Made by a program: the position numbers and the translations under genes. From Catonia carolina (lineage: Eukaryota > Arthropoda > Insecta > Hemiptera > Achilidae), in NCBI GenBank assembly GCA_035578175.1, contig JAQMRL010000001.1:58551553-58615552 (forward strand): a stretch of DNA of 64,000 nt, written 5' to 3'. Positions 30,049-40,434 of the stretch are shown piece after piece. Numbering within the stretch: the stretch's first letter is position 1; each line of letters opens with the position of its first letter. The notes beneath the pieces were generated by a model that saw nothing but the letters and a program-made list of their open reading frames with translations, did no database searches and was not told the DNA's origin.

Positions 30049-33000
30049 CTCCTCCGTTGCGAAATACCCTTTAATAGTTTAATTCAATGGAATGTTCGCG
30101 GGATCCGGTCTAGGTATGAAGATATAAAGATATTGATCCGGGATAAGTGTCCGTTTGCGCTTTGCCTGCAAGAGACGATGTTACAACCTGATATCCGATT
30201 ATCCTTTCGTGGATACGAAATGTTTAGGAAAGATTCCCTGCATGGTGGCCCTGGTGATGGGGTTGCAATATTACTTCACCAGTCAATGCAAGGGATAAGT
30301 CTGGATATCCAAACGGATATTCAGGCTGTAGCAATCAGGATAACTGTCCCGGTGTCGGTTTGCGTGTGTAATGTTTATTTACCACCAAACACAGACATTT
30401 CATACCTAGCCATGAGAGAATTGCTGGAACAGTTACCAGATCCATATATCATCTTAGGAGATTTCAATGGTCACCATTATTCTTGGGGCTCCTCACTGTG
30501 CAATGGTAGAGGTCACATGGTGGAGAGGGTCCGGAGTGATTTAGACTTATGTCTATTGAATGATGGATCTGAAACATTCATGTCATCCTCAACAGGATCC
30601 TGGTCGTGCTTGGACCTTACTTTCTGTAGCCCGTCCATTGTTCCAAGGTTGATGTGGAGAGTACTGCCAGACCTGTATGGAAGTGATCACCGACCGGTGG
30701 TGGTCGAATTTTTTGACTACCAGCCTGTCGATGACCTTCCGAAACGATGGATTGAAAAGCTTGCACGGTGGGATGAGTTTTCAAGTTTAATGGAATCTGA
30801 ATATGAAGATGATGATGATGCACGAAAGCTGTTGTCTTCCTTTGTAGAGAGGATGTCTGCAGCAGCTGCCCAGAGCATTCCTAAAACATCGGGAAAAGCA
30901 CGGCGTCCGCCGGTACCTTGGTGGAATGATCGTTGTAAGGAGGCTCTTCGGGACCGCCGTAGAGCCCTGCGCATTTTTAGTCGCAGACCTACGGATGCAA
31001 ACCTGGAAGCGTACCGAAGAGCTCGGGCCTGCTGTAGGCGTGTCTTTCTTGAGAGTAAGAGGGAGTCGTGGAGCCGTTACGTTGGAGATATTAGCAGGAG
31101 TACCCCTGTGACAACGGTATGGAGAAAACTGCGTTCGGTATGTGGAAGGACGTCTCCACATCGAATCGCAGGGTTGCAAGCTGACGGTTCTGTGATCACA
31201 TCACAGTCCGACATCGCTAACGTGATTGGTTCCTTCTTTAAATCAGCTTCCCTCACGTCTTCATATTCAGTACAGTTTCAAAATTATAAGAAAACCATTG
31301 AATCTCTTCCTTTCTTTATAGCGGACTCGAATGATCCTCTAAACATTCCTTTTTCATTGCCTGAGCTTAGAAAAGCGCTCAAAGTATCTCGAAATACCTC
31401 ACCTGGAGGAGATGAAATTACACTTTCGATGATAGCGCATTTACCGGATTCTGGGTTAAGGCAACTCCTACATATTTTTAATAAAATATACGCTTCTAGA
31501 AAGCTTCCAGAATCTTGGAAAGAAGCAATTGTTGTCCCGATCCTCAAACCTGGCAAAGATAAAATGTTGGCCTCCAGCTATCGCCCCATCTCTCTGACAA
31601 GTGTTGTATGTAAGGTGATGGAAAGAATGGTGAATAGTCGTCTCATGTGGTATCTGGAAAAGAATGACTTCCTCGCTCCTGAACAGAGCGGTTTTCGGAG
31701 AGGGAGGTCTTCGACAGACCACTTGGTGGCCCTTGAGACGGCTATCTGCAATGCGTTTGCATTGCGGCAGCGCCTCGTTGCCGTATTCTTTGATTTGAAA
31801 ATAGCATATGATACGGCTTGGCGACGAGGTATTCTTAATACCTTGCGGGAGTGGGGCATCGCTGGGAACATGTTGGCCTTCATTAAAGACTTTCTGGATG
31901 ACCGATCATTTCGTGTAAGGGTTGGTCAGAGTTTGTCAAACAGGTTTGATTTGGAAAATGGTATACCGCAGGGGAGTGTAATTAGTTGTACCCTATTTGC
32001 GGTTGCCATTAACAATATTGTGAAAAGTTGCGTATACCCTGTTAAATGTTCGTTGTTTGTAGATGATTTTGCGATATATGTTGCATCTAGAAATGTTGTT
32101 TCAGCTGAACGAGCCCTACAGCTTACTATATACCGTCTTGAGGAATGGTCACGGCAGACTGGCTTTAGTTTTTCTCCTGAGAAGACTAAATGCATTCAGT
32201 TTTGCCGAATACGGACTGATAATGTTCCAAGACTGTATTTAATGGGTCAGGATATCGAAGTTAGCACTGAAATCAGGTTTCTAGGTGTTATATTCGACAA
32301 AAGACTTACATGGGTTCCGCATATAAAAGACCTACGGGCTAGGTGCTTAAAGGTGGTTGATATTCTGCGTGTTCTTACAGGTACATGTTGGGGAGCTGAT
32401 AGATCATGTATGATAAGGTTCTACAAGGCTCTAGTGCGATCACGTATAGATTATGGCGCTGTAGCGTACTCATCTGCTACTCCCACTTCGCTGAGAATGC
32501 TTGACACGATCCACAATTCATGTTTACGATTGTCTACAGGTGCTTTTCGTTCTAGCCCTGTTGTCAGCATCTTAGTTGAAAGTGGAGAAATGTCGTTACA
32601 CAGACGTCGTCAGCAGCTTATATTGACGTACTTTGCCAAGTTGAAAGCTAGACCTTATCATTTTTTGCATGACATCATTCTCAACAACCCTTGTCATGAT
32701 TTGCATCTGATGAATGCCCGATTGCCTTCACCATTCGGTGTAAGAGCGTTGGGGATATGCAACAACCTCGGTATTGCGATTCCTCGTGTGTACCCATGTT
32801 ATTCATGTCTCTTTCCACCCTGGACCATCGCTCAGTTACACATTAACTTTGAAATGTGTAAATACTCAAAGGTAGACACAAGTTTTGTGGTATTTAATAG
32901 CATTTTCAGCGAGTTAGTTGAAGCTATTAAACCATCTACGGTTGTATACACGGATGGATCAAAGTCAGATGTTGGAGTTGGTTGCTCGTTTGTTGCTAAT

Positions 33001-33741
33001 GGGAGAACCTATTTGTTTGGATTACCTGCGGGAACCAGTGTTTACACGGCTGAACTTTACGCTATTAGTAAAGCTCTGTCTGTAGTCTGTGTGCGTGGGC
33101 GTCGGGTGTTGGTGTGCACTGATTCGCTTAGTGCCCTTCAGTCGATTACTGATTTATATTCACGCCACCCGCTAGTTGTAGATGTCCACGGCACCGTGAA
33201 GCAGCTTAACGATAGAGGAGTAAGCGTTGTTTTCTGCTGGGTTCCGGGTCATGCTGGAATCTCGGGAAATGAGGCTGCTGATTTGGCCGCTAAGGAGGCG
33301 GCACGCCAACCGGCTTTCACGCAATATCTGACTGTGTCAGATTTCGTGGGCCTGGTGAAGCGTGTCATCACTGATTCCTGGCAGGTGGAATGGACTGGCT
33401 CTCATGGCAACAAGCTACGTGATATCAAACATGCCGTTAAGCCTTGGCCTACGTCGCTGAGGAACAACAGAAGGGAAGAAGTTGTCATCGCTCGACTTAG
33501 AATTGGGCACACCAGATTAACGCATGGGTATCTCATGACGTCTGGTGATGCTCCAGCGTGTGGCAGATGCGATTGTCCTTTGACAATAAAACATGTTTTG
33601 GTAGATTGCATCTGCTACGCAGCTCTGCGTCGGCGGTTTAAAATACCCTGCGAGTTGCGTGATGTACTCGGCGACGATAGCCATGTTTTAGACTCAACAT
33701 TGAGATTTCTTAGATCCATCTGTGTATATAAAGATGTCTAA
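30049..33741 (+). CDS. chimeric ORF2: X endonuclease + W RT/RNase H
   Basis: An uninterrupted frame with the same 1202-codon length as E1 (counted from 30133). Up to 31473 the bases match family A (E1, E4); from 31474 they match family B as in Y. Because the junction coincides with W's target duplication, the frame is an accidental fusion of X's endonuclease and early RT with W's RT, RNase H and C-terminal finger. Endonuclease motifs, GIPQGSVISC, FVDD and the RNase H residues are present. Motif A reads FFDLKIAYDTAW, with Ile where E1 and Y have Lys. The fusion keeps register exactly, so it could encode a full enzyme. Confidence 0.85.
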   Translation, partial: LLRCEIPFNSLIQWNVRGIRSRYEDIKILIRDKCPFALCLQETMLQPDIRLSFRGYEMFRKDSLHGGPGDGVAILLHQSMQGISLDIQTDIQAVAIRITVPVSVCVCNVYLPPNTDISYLAMRELLEQLPDPYIILGDFNGHHYSWGSSLCNGRGHMVERVRSDLDLCLLNDGSETFMSSSTGSWSCLDLTFCSPSIVPRLMWRVLPDLYGSDHRPVVVEFFDYQPVDDLPKRWIEKLARWDEFSSLMESEYEDDDDARKLLSSFVERMSAAAAQSIPKTSGKARRPPVPWWNDRCKEALRDRRRALRIFSRRPTDANLEAYRRARACCRRVFLESKRESWSRYVGDISRSTPVTTVWRKLRSVCGRTSPHRIAGLQADGSVITSQSDIANVIGSFFKSASLTSSYSVQFQNYKKTIESLPFFIADSNDPLNIPFSLPELRKALKVSRNTSPGGDEITLSMIAHLPDSGLRQLLHIFNKIYASRKLPESWKEAIVVPILKPGKDKMLASSYRPISLTSVVCKVMERMVNSRLMWYLEKNDFLAPEQSGFRRGRSSTDHLVALETAICNAFALRQRLVAVFFDLKIAYDTAWRRGILNTLREWGIAGNMLAFIKDFLDDRSFRVRVGQSLSNRFDLENGIPQGSVISCTLFAVAINNIVKSCVYPVKCSLFVDDFAIYVASRNVVSAERALQLTIYRLEEWSRQTGFSFSPEKTKCIQFCRIRTDNVPRLYLMGQDIEVSTEIRFLGVIFDKRLTWVPHIKDLRARCLKVVDILRVLTGTCWGADRSCMIRFYKALVRSRIDYGAVAYSSATPTSLRMLDTIHNSCLRLSTGAFRSSPVVSILVESGEMSLHRRRQQLILTYFAKLKARPYHFLHDIILNNPCHDLHLMNARLPSPFGVRALGICNNLGIAIPRVYPCYSCLFPPWTIAQLHINFEMCKYSKVDTSFVVFNSIFSELVEAIKPSTVVYTDGSKSDVGVGCSFVANGRTYLFGLPAGTSVYTAELYAISKALSVVCVRGRRVLVCTDSLSALQSITDLYSRHPLVVDVHGTVKQLNDRGVSVVFCWVPGHAGISGNEAADLAAKEAARQPAFTQYLTVSDFVGLVKRVITDSWQVEWTGSHGNKLRDIKHAVKPWPTSLRNNRREEVVIARLRIGHTRLTHGYLMTSGDAPACGRCDCPLTIKHVLVDCICYAALRRRFKIPCELRDVLGDDSHVLDSTLRFLRSICVYKDV

Positions 33742-34171
33742 TGGGGAAACGTTAATGTTGTTTTTATGTTATATGTGTATTTGTGTGTTTTATTTTTTTT
33801 TTTTATTTTCGTGGCCCATTTACAGCCTTTTGTTTATGTTTTAGGTCTGTGATATTAATGTAAATTATATTGTTTGCTGTGATACTAGTTTTTAAGATTT
33901 TTATGTGATAGTTTATAAATGTTGTTTATTCCAACTGTGATATTAGATTTTAAGTTTGTGTTTGTATGTTTATCTTATAAGTTTTTAAAATAAATGTTCT
34001 TTACTGTAAATTTTATTTATGAATTTTTCTTTATCTGTGATATTTTTAGTTTTAGGAGTTATATTTAAATAAAAAAGTATATATTATATTATATTCAAGT
34101 ACGTTCTACACTCGGGCCCTTTACACCCGCGTGTAGAACAACGGGCGATGATAACCGTCTGGTTTTTCGCC

Positions 34172-34204
<33 letters not shown>
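31474..34204 (+). mobile_element. W: 5'-truncated family B copy inside X
   Basis: It begins within RT at the position homologous to its own insertion site and ends with two terminal hairpins (34103-34139 and 34143-34172) and a 31-nt poly(A) (34174-34204). The 14-bp direct repeat GGCAACTCCTACAT flanks it. The RNase H and 3' UTR are nearly identical to Z, so both are young copies of one source. Confidence 0.8.
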
Positions 34205-34208
<4 letters not shown>

Positions 34209-35045
34209 ACTCCTACATGTTTTTAATAAAATATACGCTTCTAGAAAGCTTCCAAAAACTTGGAAAGAAGCAATTGTTGTTCCGATCCTCAAACCTGGTA
34301 AAGATAAAACATTGGCCTCCAACTACCGTCCCATTTCCTTGACAAGTGTTGTTTGTAAGGTCATGGAAAGAATGGTGAACAGTCGTCTCATGTGGTATCT
34401 GGAAAAGAATAACTTCCTCGCTCCTGAACAGAGCGGTTTTCGGAGAGGGAGGTCTTCGACAGACCACTTGGTGGCCCTTGAGACGGCTGTCTGCAATGCG
34501 TTTGCATTGCGGCAGCGCCTCGTTGCCGTATTCTTTGATTTAAAAAAACATATGATACAGCTTGGCGACGAGGTATCCTCAATACCTTGCGGAATTGGGG
34601 CATCGCTGGAAACATGTTGGCCTTCATCAAGGACTTTCTAGATGAACGATCGTTCCGTGTAAGGGTTGGTCAGTGTCTGTCCGACAGGTTTGACTTGGAA
34701 AATGGTATACCGCAAGGAAGTGTAATTAGTTGTACCCTATTTGCGGTTGCCATAAACAATATTGTGAAAAGTTGCGTATACCCTGTTAAATGTTCGTTGT
34801 TTGTTGATGATTTTGCAATATATGTTGCATCTAGAAATGTTGTCTCAGCTGAACGAGCTCTACAGCTAACTATATACCGTCTTGAAGAATGGTCACGGCA
34901 GACTGGCTTTAGTTTTTCTCCTGAGAAGTCTAAATGCATTCAGTTTTGCCGAATACGGACTGATAATGTTCCAAGACTGTATTTAATGGGTCAGGATATC
35001 GAAGTTAGCACTGAAATCAGGTTCTTAGGTGTTGTATTCGACAAG
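34205..35045 (+). pseudogene. X ORF2 fragment (mid RT)
   Basis: Continuation of X after W: RT from RQLLHVFNKIY to VVFDK. A deletion of one base at about 34548-34556 breaks RT motif A; the frame then reopens with GIPQGSVISC and FVDD. It ends at the Y insertion. Confidence 0.8.
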
Positions 35046-35565
35046 GGACCCCAGCTAAGAGCTAACCTTATTTCAAAACTATACACAGGTTGCTCTTACA
35101 CTACACACAACAATAATACTACATCACACACACCACACTTTCTTTCAACACACACATTTACATACCCTACACACAACACATACACAAAGTTTTCTTACAC
35201 ACATTTATAATGCTGGCGAGGATGGGATGCGGGCTGGTCGTGCGTAACCCTTTCCGGATTGGAAGGTCTGGACTGTGGTTGTGCTGCTGTGAGCTTGCTC
35301 TGCCGAGGCTTTGCGCCATCCTTTAGCCCTTCCAGTCGCTTCGGTACTGTGGCAAGAAGTGGACCATGGGTAAGAGTGTCGGAGCTCTTACTGCTGCGTG
35401 CGAGCCTCTGGGACGTCGGTATCAGTGGGTCAGGCAGTACCTGACTCCCCGGCCCGGATGAAATATGTGGGAGATGGCTGCCGGGAGTACTCGGCCGGGT
35501 GCTTCTTTTTACTAGGGACCTGCGGCGTGCGCGGGTCATCTCTCCGCCCGCACCTTGCTTTCACG

Positions 35566-36852
35566 ATGACTGGAAAAGCACCTAAGATTATGTCATCTAA
35601 AAAATCTTCCCTCGGAATGAAAAGACTATGGTCTAGCTTGTCGGACGATAGTGATAACAGTGGTGATAACACAGACAAATTTTTTGTTGTTCGCTGTGTT
35701 GCAGAAGAAGGGTCGCTGTCAAAAGTTTCCCCCTTCATTATTAACAGGTCTGTTCAGTCGGTTTGTGGCTAGCCACACTCTATTAAGAAATTAAGGAATG
35801 GTACTTTGTTAATTGAAACAACGTCTGCGAAGCAAAGTAGCAGCGTTGGTAAAATTACTCAAATCGGAAGTACTGCAGTTACCGTTGAACCGCATAGGTC
35901 CCTCAACTCATCTCGAGGAGTAGTTTACTCTCGAGATATACAAGATATGTCTGAGGCTGAGTTATTGGAGGAGCTTACCTCCCAGAGAGTGACGCAAGTC
36001 AAAAGAGTTATGCGTCGGGAAAATGGAATTGATGTCGGTACCCCGACACTTATCATAACATTTTCCACCCCTCAACCTCCGGATCGTCTTAAGTTGGGTT
36101 ACTTGTCTGTTCGAGTGAGACCGTATGTCCCAAACCCTCTGCGCTGTTTTCAGTGCCAGGAATACGGACATACGAAAACAAACTGCAAGAAACCTGCGAT
36201 ATGCGCCAAGTGCAGTTCACCTGACCACTTAGACAGCGAATGCACTTCTGAAACAGAACTGTGTGCAAACTGTAAAGGAAGTCATTCAGCAAGGTCTCGG
36301 GAATGCCCCAAGTATAAAGAAGAACGGGAAATTTAGAAAATTTCTTCTGAACAGAAACTTTCTTTTCCGGCTGCCCGGAGCGAGTACAGAAAACGAAATA
36401 GCATTCGAAATGCAGTCCAGCCTGACATTTCGTTTGCAGCTGCAACTAGTGTCCAGTCTCGTGTGTCTGGTGAGTGCTCGTCATGCGTTGAGTTGAAGAG
36501 TGTTGTTGAGAACCTAACTAAACAGGTTGCTTCCCTGACTTCTGCACTGAAAGCTTTATTAAGCACCAAACAGAGTGAAATTGGTTTAAAGAGTTCAGTG
36601 CCTCAAGGTGGTAACCTTTCTGCGACGCAGAATACAAAAGTTCAGCTGTCAAATAAGACAGTCGCCTCTACCTCAAAGGGGAAATCCCTTTCATTGCCCA
36701 AGACGCTTCCAGTGGATGCGTCTAAATTTCTAAAATCTCCTTCGTCTGGGTCCAAGATCCACGATATGATAGGAGATCCATCGGCCCTTGATAAGGGCTT
36801 TATACAAGTCAAAGGAAAGAAAGGGAAGGAGAAAATTGTGTTTGACACATAA
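35566..36852 (+). pseudogene. Y ORF1 gag (two nonsense codons)
   Basis: Family B gag from ATG 35566 with the three zinc knuckles in one frame, but with TAG at 35770-35772 (TCG in family A and E6) and TAG at 36334-36336 (CAG in X). Otherwise collinear to TAA 36850-36852. Two separate nonsense changes without frameshift suggest simple decay. Confidence 0.85.
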
Positions 36853-39800
36853 GTCCTTTTCTTTCTGAAATACCCTTTAATAATATTATTCAATGGAATG
36901 TTCGCGGGATCCGGTCTAGATATGAAGACATAAAGTTATTGATCCGGGAAAAGTGTCCGATTGCGCTGTGCCTGCAAGAGACGATGTTACAGCCTGATGT
37001 CTCAATCTCCGTTCGTGGATACGAGATGTTTAGGAAAGATTCCCTGCATGGTGGCCCTGGTGGTGGGGTCGCTATATTACTTCACCAGTCAATGCAAGGG
37101 ATAAGTCTGGATATTCAGACGGATCTTCAGGCTGTGGCAATCAGGATTACTGTCCCGTTTTCAGTTTGTGTGTGTAATATTTACTTACCACCAAATAGAG
37201 AAATTTCATACCTAGCCATACGAGAATTACTGGAACAGTTACCAAGTCCATGTATATTACTAGGAGATTTCAATGGTCACCATTATTCTTGGGGCTCCTC
37301 ACTGTGCAATGGTAGAGGTCACATGGTGGAGAGGGTCCGGAGTGATTTAGACTTATGTCTATTGAACGATGGATCTGAAACATTCATGTCATCCTCAACA
37401 GGATCCTGGTCGTGCTTGGACCTTACTTTCTGTAGCCCGTCCCTTGTACCACGGTTGTTGTGGAGAGTACTGCCAGACCTGTACGGAAGTGATCATCGAC
37501 CCGTGGTGGTCGAGTTTTTTGACTACCAGTCTGTCGATGACCTTCCAAAACGATGGATAGAGAAGCTTGCACGGTGGAATGAGTTTTCAAGTTTGATGGA
37601 ATCTGAATATGAAGATGATGATGATGCACGAAGCCTGTTGTCTTCCTTTGTGGAGAGGATGTCTGCAGCAGCTGCCCAGAGCATTCCTAAAACATCGGGT
37701 AAAGCGCGGCGGCCGCCGGTGCCTTGGTGGAATAGTCGGTGTAAGGAGGCTCTTCAGGACCGCCGTAGGGCCCTGCGAATTTTTAGTCGCAGACCTACGG
37801 ATGCTAACCTGGAAGCTTACCGAAGAGCTCGGGCCTGCTGTAGGCGTATCTTTCTGGAGAGTAAGAGAGAGTCGTGGAGCCGTTATGTTGCAGATATTAA
37901 TAGGAGTACCCCTGTGACAACGGTGTGGAGAAAACTGCGGTCCGTTTGTGGAAGGATGTCTCCGCACCGAGTTGCAGGGTTGCAAACTGACGGTTCCGTG
38001 ATTACGTCACCAATCGACATTGCGAATGCAATTGGTTCTTCGTTAAGATCAGCGTCTCTCACGTCTTCATATTCAATTCAATTTCAAAATCATAAGAAAA
38101 CCATTGAATCTCTTCCTTTTCATATAGCGGACACAAATGATCCTCTGAACATTCCTTTTTCAATGCCTGAACTCAGAAAAGCGCTCAAAGTTCCTCGAAA
38201 TACGTCGCCTGGAGGAGATGAAATTACACTTTCGATGATAGCGCATTTACCAGACTCCGGGTTAAGGCAACTCCTACATATTTTTAATAAAATATACGCT
38301 TCTAGAAAGCTTCCAGAATCTTGGAAAGAAGCAATTGTTGTCCCGATCCTCAAACCTGGCAAAGATAAAATGTTGGCCTCCAGCTATCGCCCCATCTCTC
38401 TGACAAGTGTTGTATGTAAGGTGATGGAAAGAATGGTGAATAGTCGTCTCATGTGGTATCTGGAAAAGAATGACTTCCTCGCTTCTGAACAGAGCGGTTT
38501 TCGGAGAGGGAGGTCTTCGACAGATCACTTGGTGGCCCTTGAGACGGCTATCTGCAATGCGTTTGCATTGCGGCAGCGCCTCGTAGCCGTATTCTTTGAT
38601 TTGAAAAAAGCATATGATACGGCTTGGCGACGAGGTATTCTTAATACCTTGCGGGAGTGGGGCATCGCTGGGAACATGTTGGCCTTCATTAAAGACTTTC
38701 TGGATGACCGATCATTTCGTGTAAGGGTTGGTCAGAGTTTGTCAAACAGGTTTGATTTGGAAAATGGTATACCGCAGGGGAGTGTAATTAGTTGTACCCT
38801 ATTTGCGGTTGCCATTAACAATATTGTGAAAAGTTGCGTATACCCTGTTAAATGTTCGTTGTTTGTAGATGATTTTGCGATATATGTTGCATCTAGAAAT
38901 GTTGTTTCAGCTGAACGAGCCCTACAGCTTACTATATACCGTCTTGAGGAATGGTCACGGCAGACTGGCTTTAGTTTTTCTCCTGAGAAGACTAAATGCA
39001 TTCAGTTTTGCCGAATACGGACTGATAATGTTCCAAGACTGTATTTAATGGGTCAGGATATCGAAGTTAGCACTGAAATCAGGTTTCTAGGTGTTATATT
39101 CGACAAAAGACTTACATGGGTATTTAATAGCATTTTCAGTGAGTTAGTTGAAGCTATTAAACCATCTACGGTTGTATACACGGATGGATCAAAGTCAGAT
39201 GTTGGAGTTGGTTGCTCGTTTGTTGCTAATGGGAGAACCTATTTGTTTGGATTACCTGCGGGAACCAGTGTTTACACGGCTGAACTTTACGCTATTAGTA
39301 AAGCTCTGTCTGTAGTCTGTGTGCGTGGGCGTCGGGTGTTGGTGTGCACTGATTCGCTTAGTGCCCTTCAGTCGATTACTGATTTATATTCACGCCACCC
39401 GCTAGTTGTAGATGTCCACGGCACCGTGAAGCAGCTTAACGATAGAGGAGTAAGCGTTGTTTTCTGCTGGGTTCCGGGTCATGCTGGAATCTCGGGAAAT
39501 GAGGCTGCTGATTTGGCCGCTAAGGAGGCGGCACGCCAACCGGCTTTCACGCAATATCTGACTGTGTCAGATTTCGTGGGCCTGGTGAAGCGTGTCATCA
39601 CTGATTCCTGGCAGGTGGAATGGACTGGCTCTCATGGCAACAAGCTACGTGATATCAAACATGCCGTTAAGCCTTGGCCTACGTCGCTGAGGAACAACAG
39701 AAGGGAAGAAGTTGTCATCGCTCGACTTAGAATTGGGCACACCAGATTAACGCATGGGTATCTCATGACGTCTGGTGATGCTCCAGCGTGTGGCAGATGC

Positions 39801-39971
39801 GATTGTCCTTTGACAATAAAACATGTTTTGGTAGATTGCATCTGCTACGCAGCTCTGCGTCGGCGGTTTAAAATACCCTGCGAGTTGCGTGATGTACTCG
39901 GCGACGATAGCCATGTTTTAGACTCAACATTGAGATTTCTTAGATCCATCTGTGTATATAAAGATGTCTAA
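36846..39971 (+). CDS. chimeric ORF2: Y endonuclease/RT + Z RNase H
   Basis: Open in a frame that overlaps the end of ORF1 in a different register. Endonuclease (GDFNGHHYSWG, SDHRPV), full RT (FFDLKKAYDTAW, FVDD) and then a direct jump at 39120/39121 to RNase H (YTDGSKSD, GHAGISGNEAADLA) and the C-terminal finger. Counted from 36939 it is 1010 residues, 192 fewer than E1. This looks like an in-frame deletion, but the TTACATGGG duplication and Z's poly(A) show that it is insertion of truncated Z. The missing RT thumb/connection region makes enzyme activity doubtful. Confidence 0.85.
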   Translation, partial: HISPFLSEIPFNNIIQWNVRGIRSRYEDIKLLIREKCPIALCLQETMLQPDVSISVRGYEMFRKDSLHGGPGGGVAILLHQSMQGISLDIQTDLQAVAIRITVPFSVCVCNIYLPPNREISYLAIRELLEQLPSPCILLGDFNGHHYSWGSSLCNGRGHMVERVRSDLDLCLLNDGSETFMSSSTGSWSCLDLTFCSPSLVPRLLWRVLPDLYGSDHRPVVVEFFDYQSVDDLPKRWIEKLARWNEFSSLMESEYEDDDDARSLLSSFVERMSAAAAQSIPKTSGKARRPPVPWWNSRCKEALQDRRRALRIFSRRPTDANLEAYRRARACCRRIFLESKRESWSRYVADINRSTPVTTVWRKLRSVCGRMSPHRVAGLQTDGSVITSPIDIANAIGSSLRSASLTSSYSIQFQNHKKTIESLPFHIADTNDPLNIPFSMPELRKALKVPRNTSPGGDEITLSMIAHLPDSGLRQLLHIFNKIYASRKLPESWKEAIVVPILKPGKDKMLASSYRPISLTSVVCKVMERMVNSRLMWYLEKNDFLASEQSGFRRGRSSTDHLVALETAICNAFALRQRLVAVFFDLKKAYDTAWRRGILNTLREWGIAGNMLAFIKDFLDDRSFRVRVGQSLSNRFDLENGIPQGSVISCTLFAVAINNIVKSCVYPVKCSLFVDDFAIYVASRNVVSAERALQLTIYRLEEWSRQTGFSFSPEKTKCIQFCRIRTDNVPRLYLMGQDIEVSTEIRFLGVIFDKRLTWVFNSIFSELVEAIKPSTVVYTDGSKSDVGVGCSFVANGRTYLFGLPAGTSVYTAELYAISKALSVVCVRGRRVLVCTDSLSALQSITDLYSRHPLVVDVHGTVKQLNDRGVSVVFCWVPGHAGISGNEAADLAAKEAARQPAFTQYLTVSDFVGLVKRVITDSWQVEWTGSHGNKLRDIKHAVKPWPTSLRNNRREEVVIARLRIGHTRLTHGYLMTSGDAPACGRCDCPLTIKHVLVDCICYAALRRRFKIPCELRDVLGDDSHVLDSTLRFLRSICVYKDV

Positions 39972-40401
39972 TGGGGAAACGTTAATGTTGTTTTTATGTT
40001 ATATGTGTATTTGTGTGTTTTATTTTTTTTTTTTATTTTCGTGGCCCATTTACAGCCTTTTGTTTATGTTTTAGGTCTGTGATATTAATGTAAATTATAT
40101 TGTTTGCTGTGATACTAGTTTTTAAGATTTTTATGTGATAGTTTATAAATGTTGTTTATTCCAACTGTGATATTAGATTTTAAGTTTGTGTTTGTATGTT
40201 TATCTTATAAGTTTTTAAAATAAATGTTCTTTACTGTAAATTTTATTTATGAATTTTTCTTTATCTGTGATATTTTTAGTTTTAGGAGTTATATTTAAAT
40301 AAAAAAGTATATATTATATTATATTCAAGTACGTTCTACACTCGGGCCCTTTACACCCGCGTGTAGAACAACGGGCGATGATAACCGTCTGGTTTTTCGC
40401 C

Positions 40402-40432
<31 letters not shown>
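39121..40432 (+). mobile_element. Z: short 5'-truncated family B copy inside Y
   Basis: It contains only RNase H, the C-terminal finger, 3' UTR, terminal hairpins and poly(A) (40404-40432). The 9-bp target duplication TTACATGGG flanks it. Confidence 0.85.

Positions 40433-40434
<2 letters not shown>

Noticed and set aside
30049..33741. a single recombinant element called E2 spanning 28462-34204
   Set aside because: My first reading. The 14-bp duplication and the continuation of X after the poly(A) show that it is X with W inserted.
36846..39971. a compact ORF2 variant with a genuine internal deletion
   Set aside because: The missing segment lies downstream after Z's poly(A), flanked by the TTACATGGG duplication.
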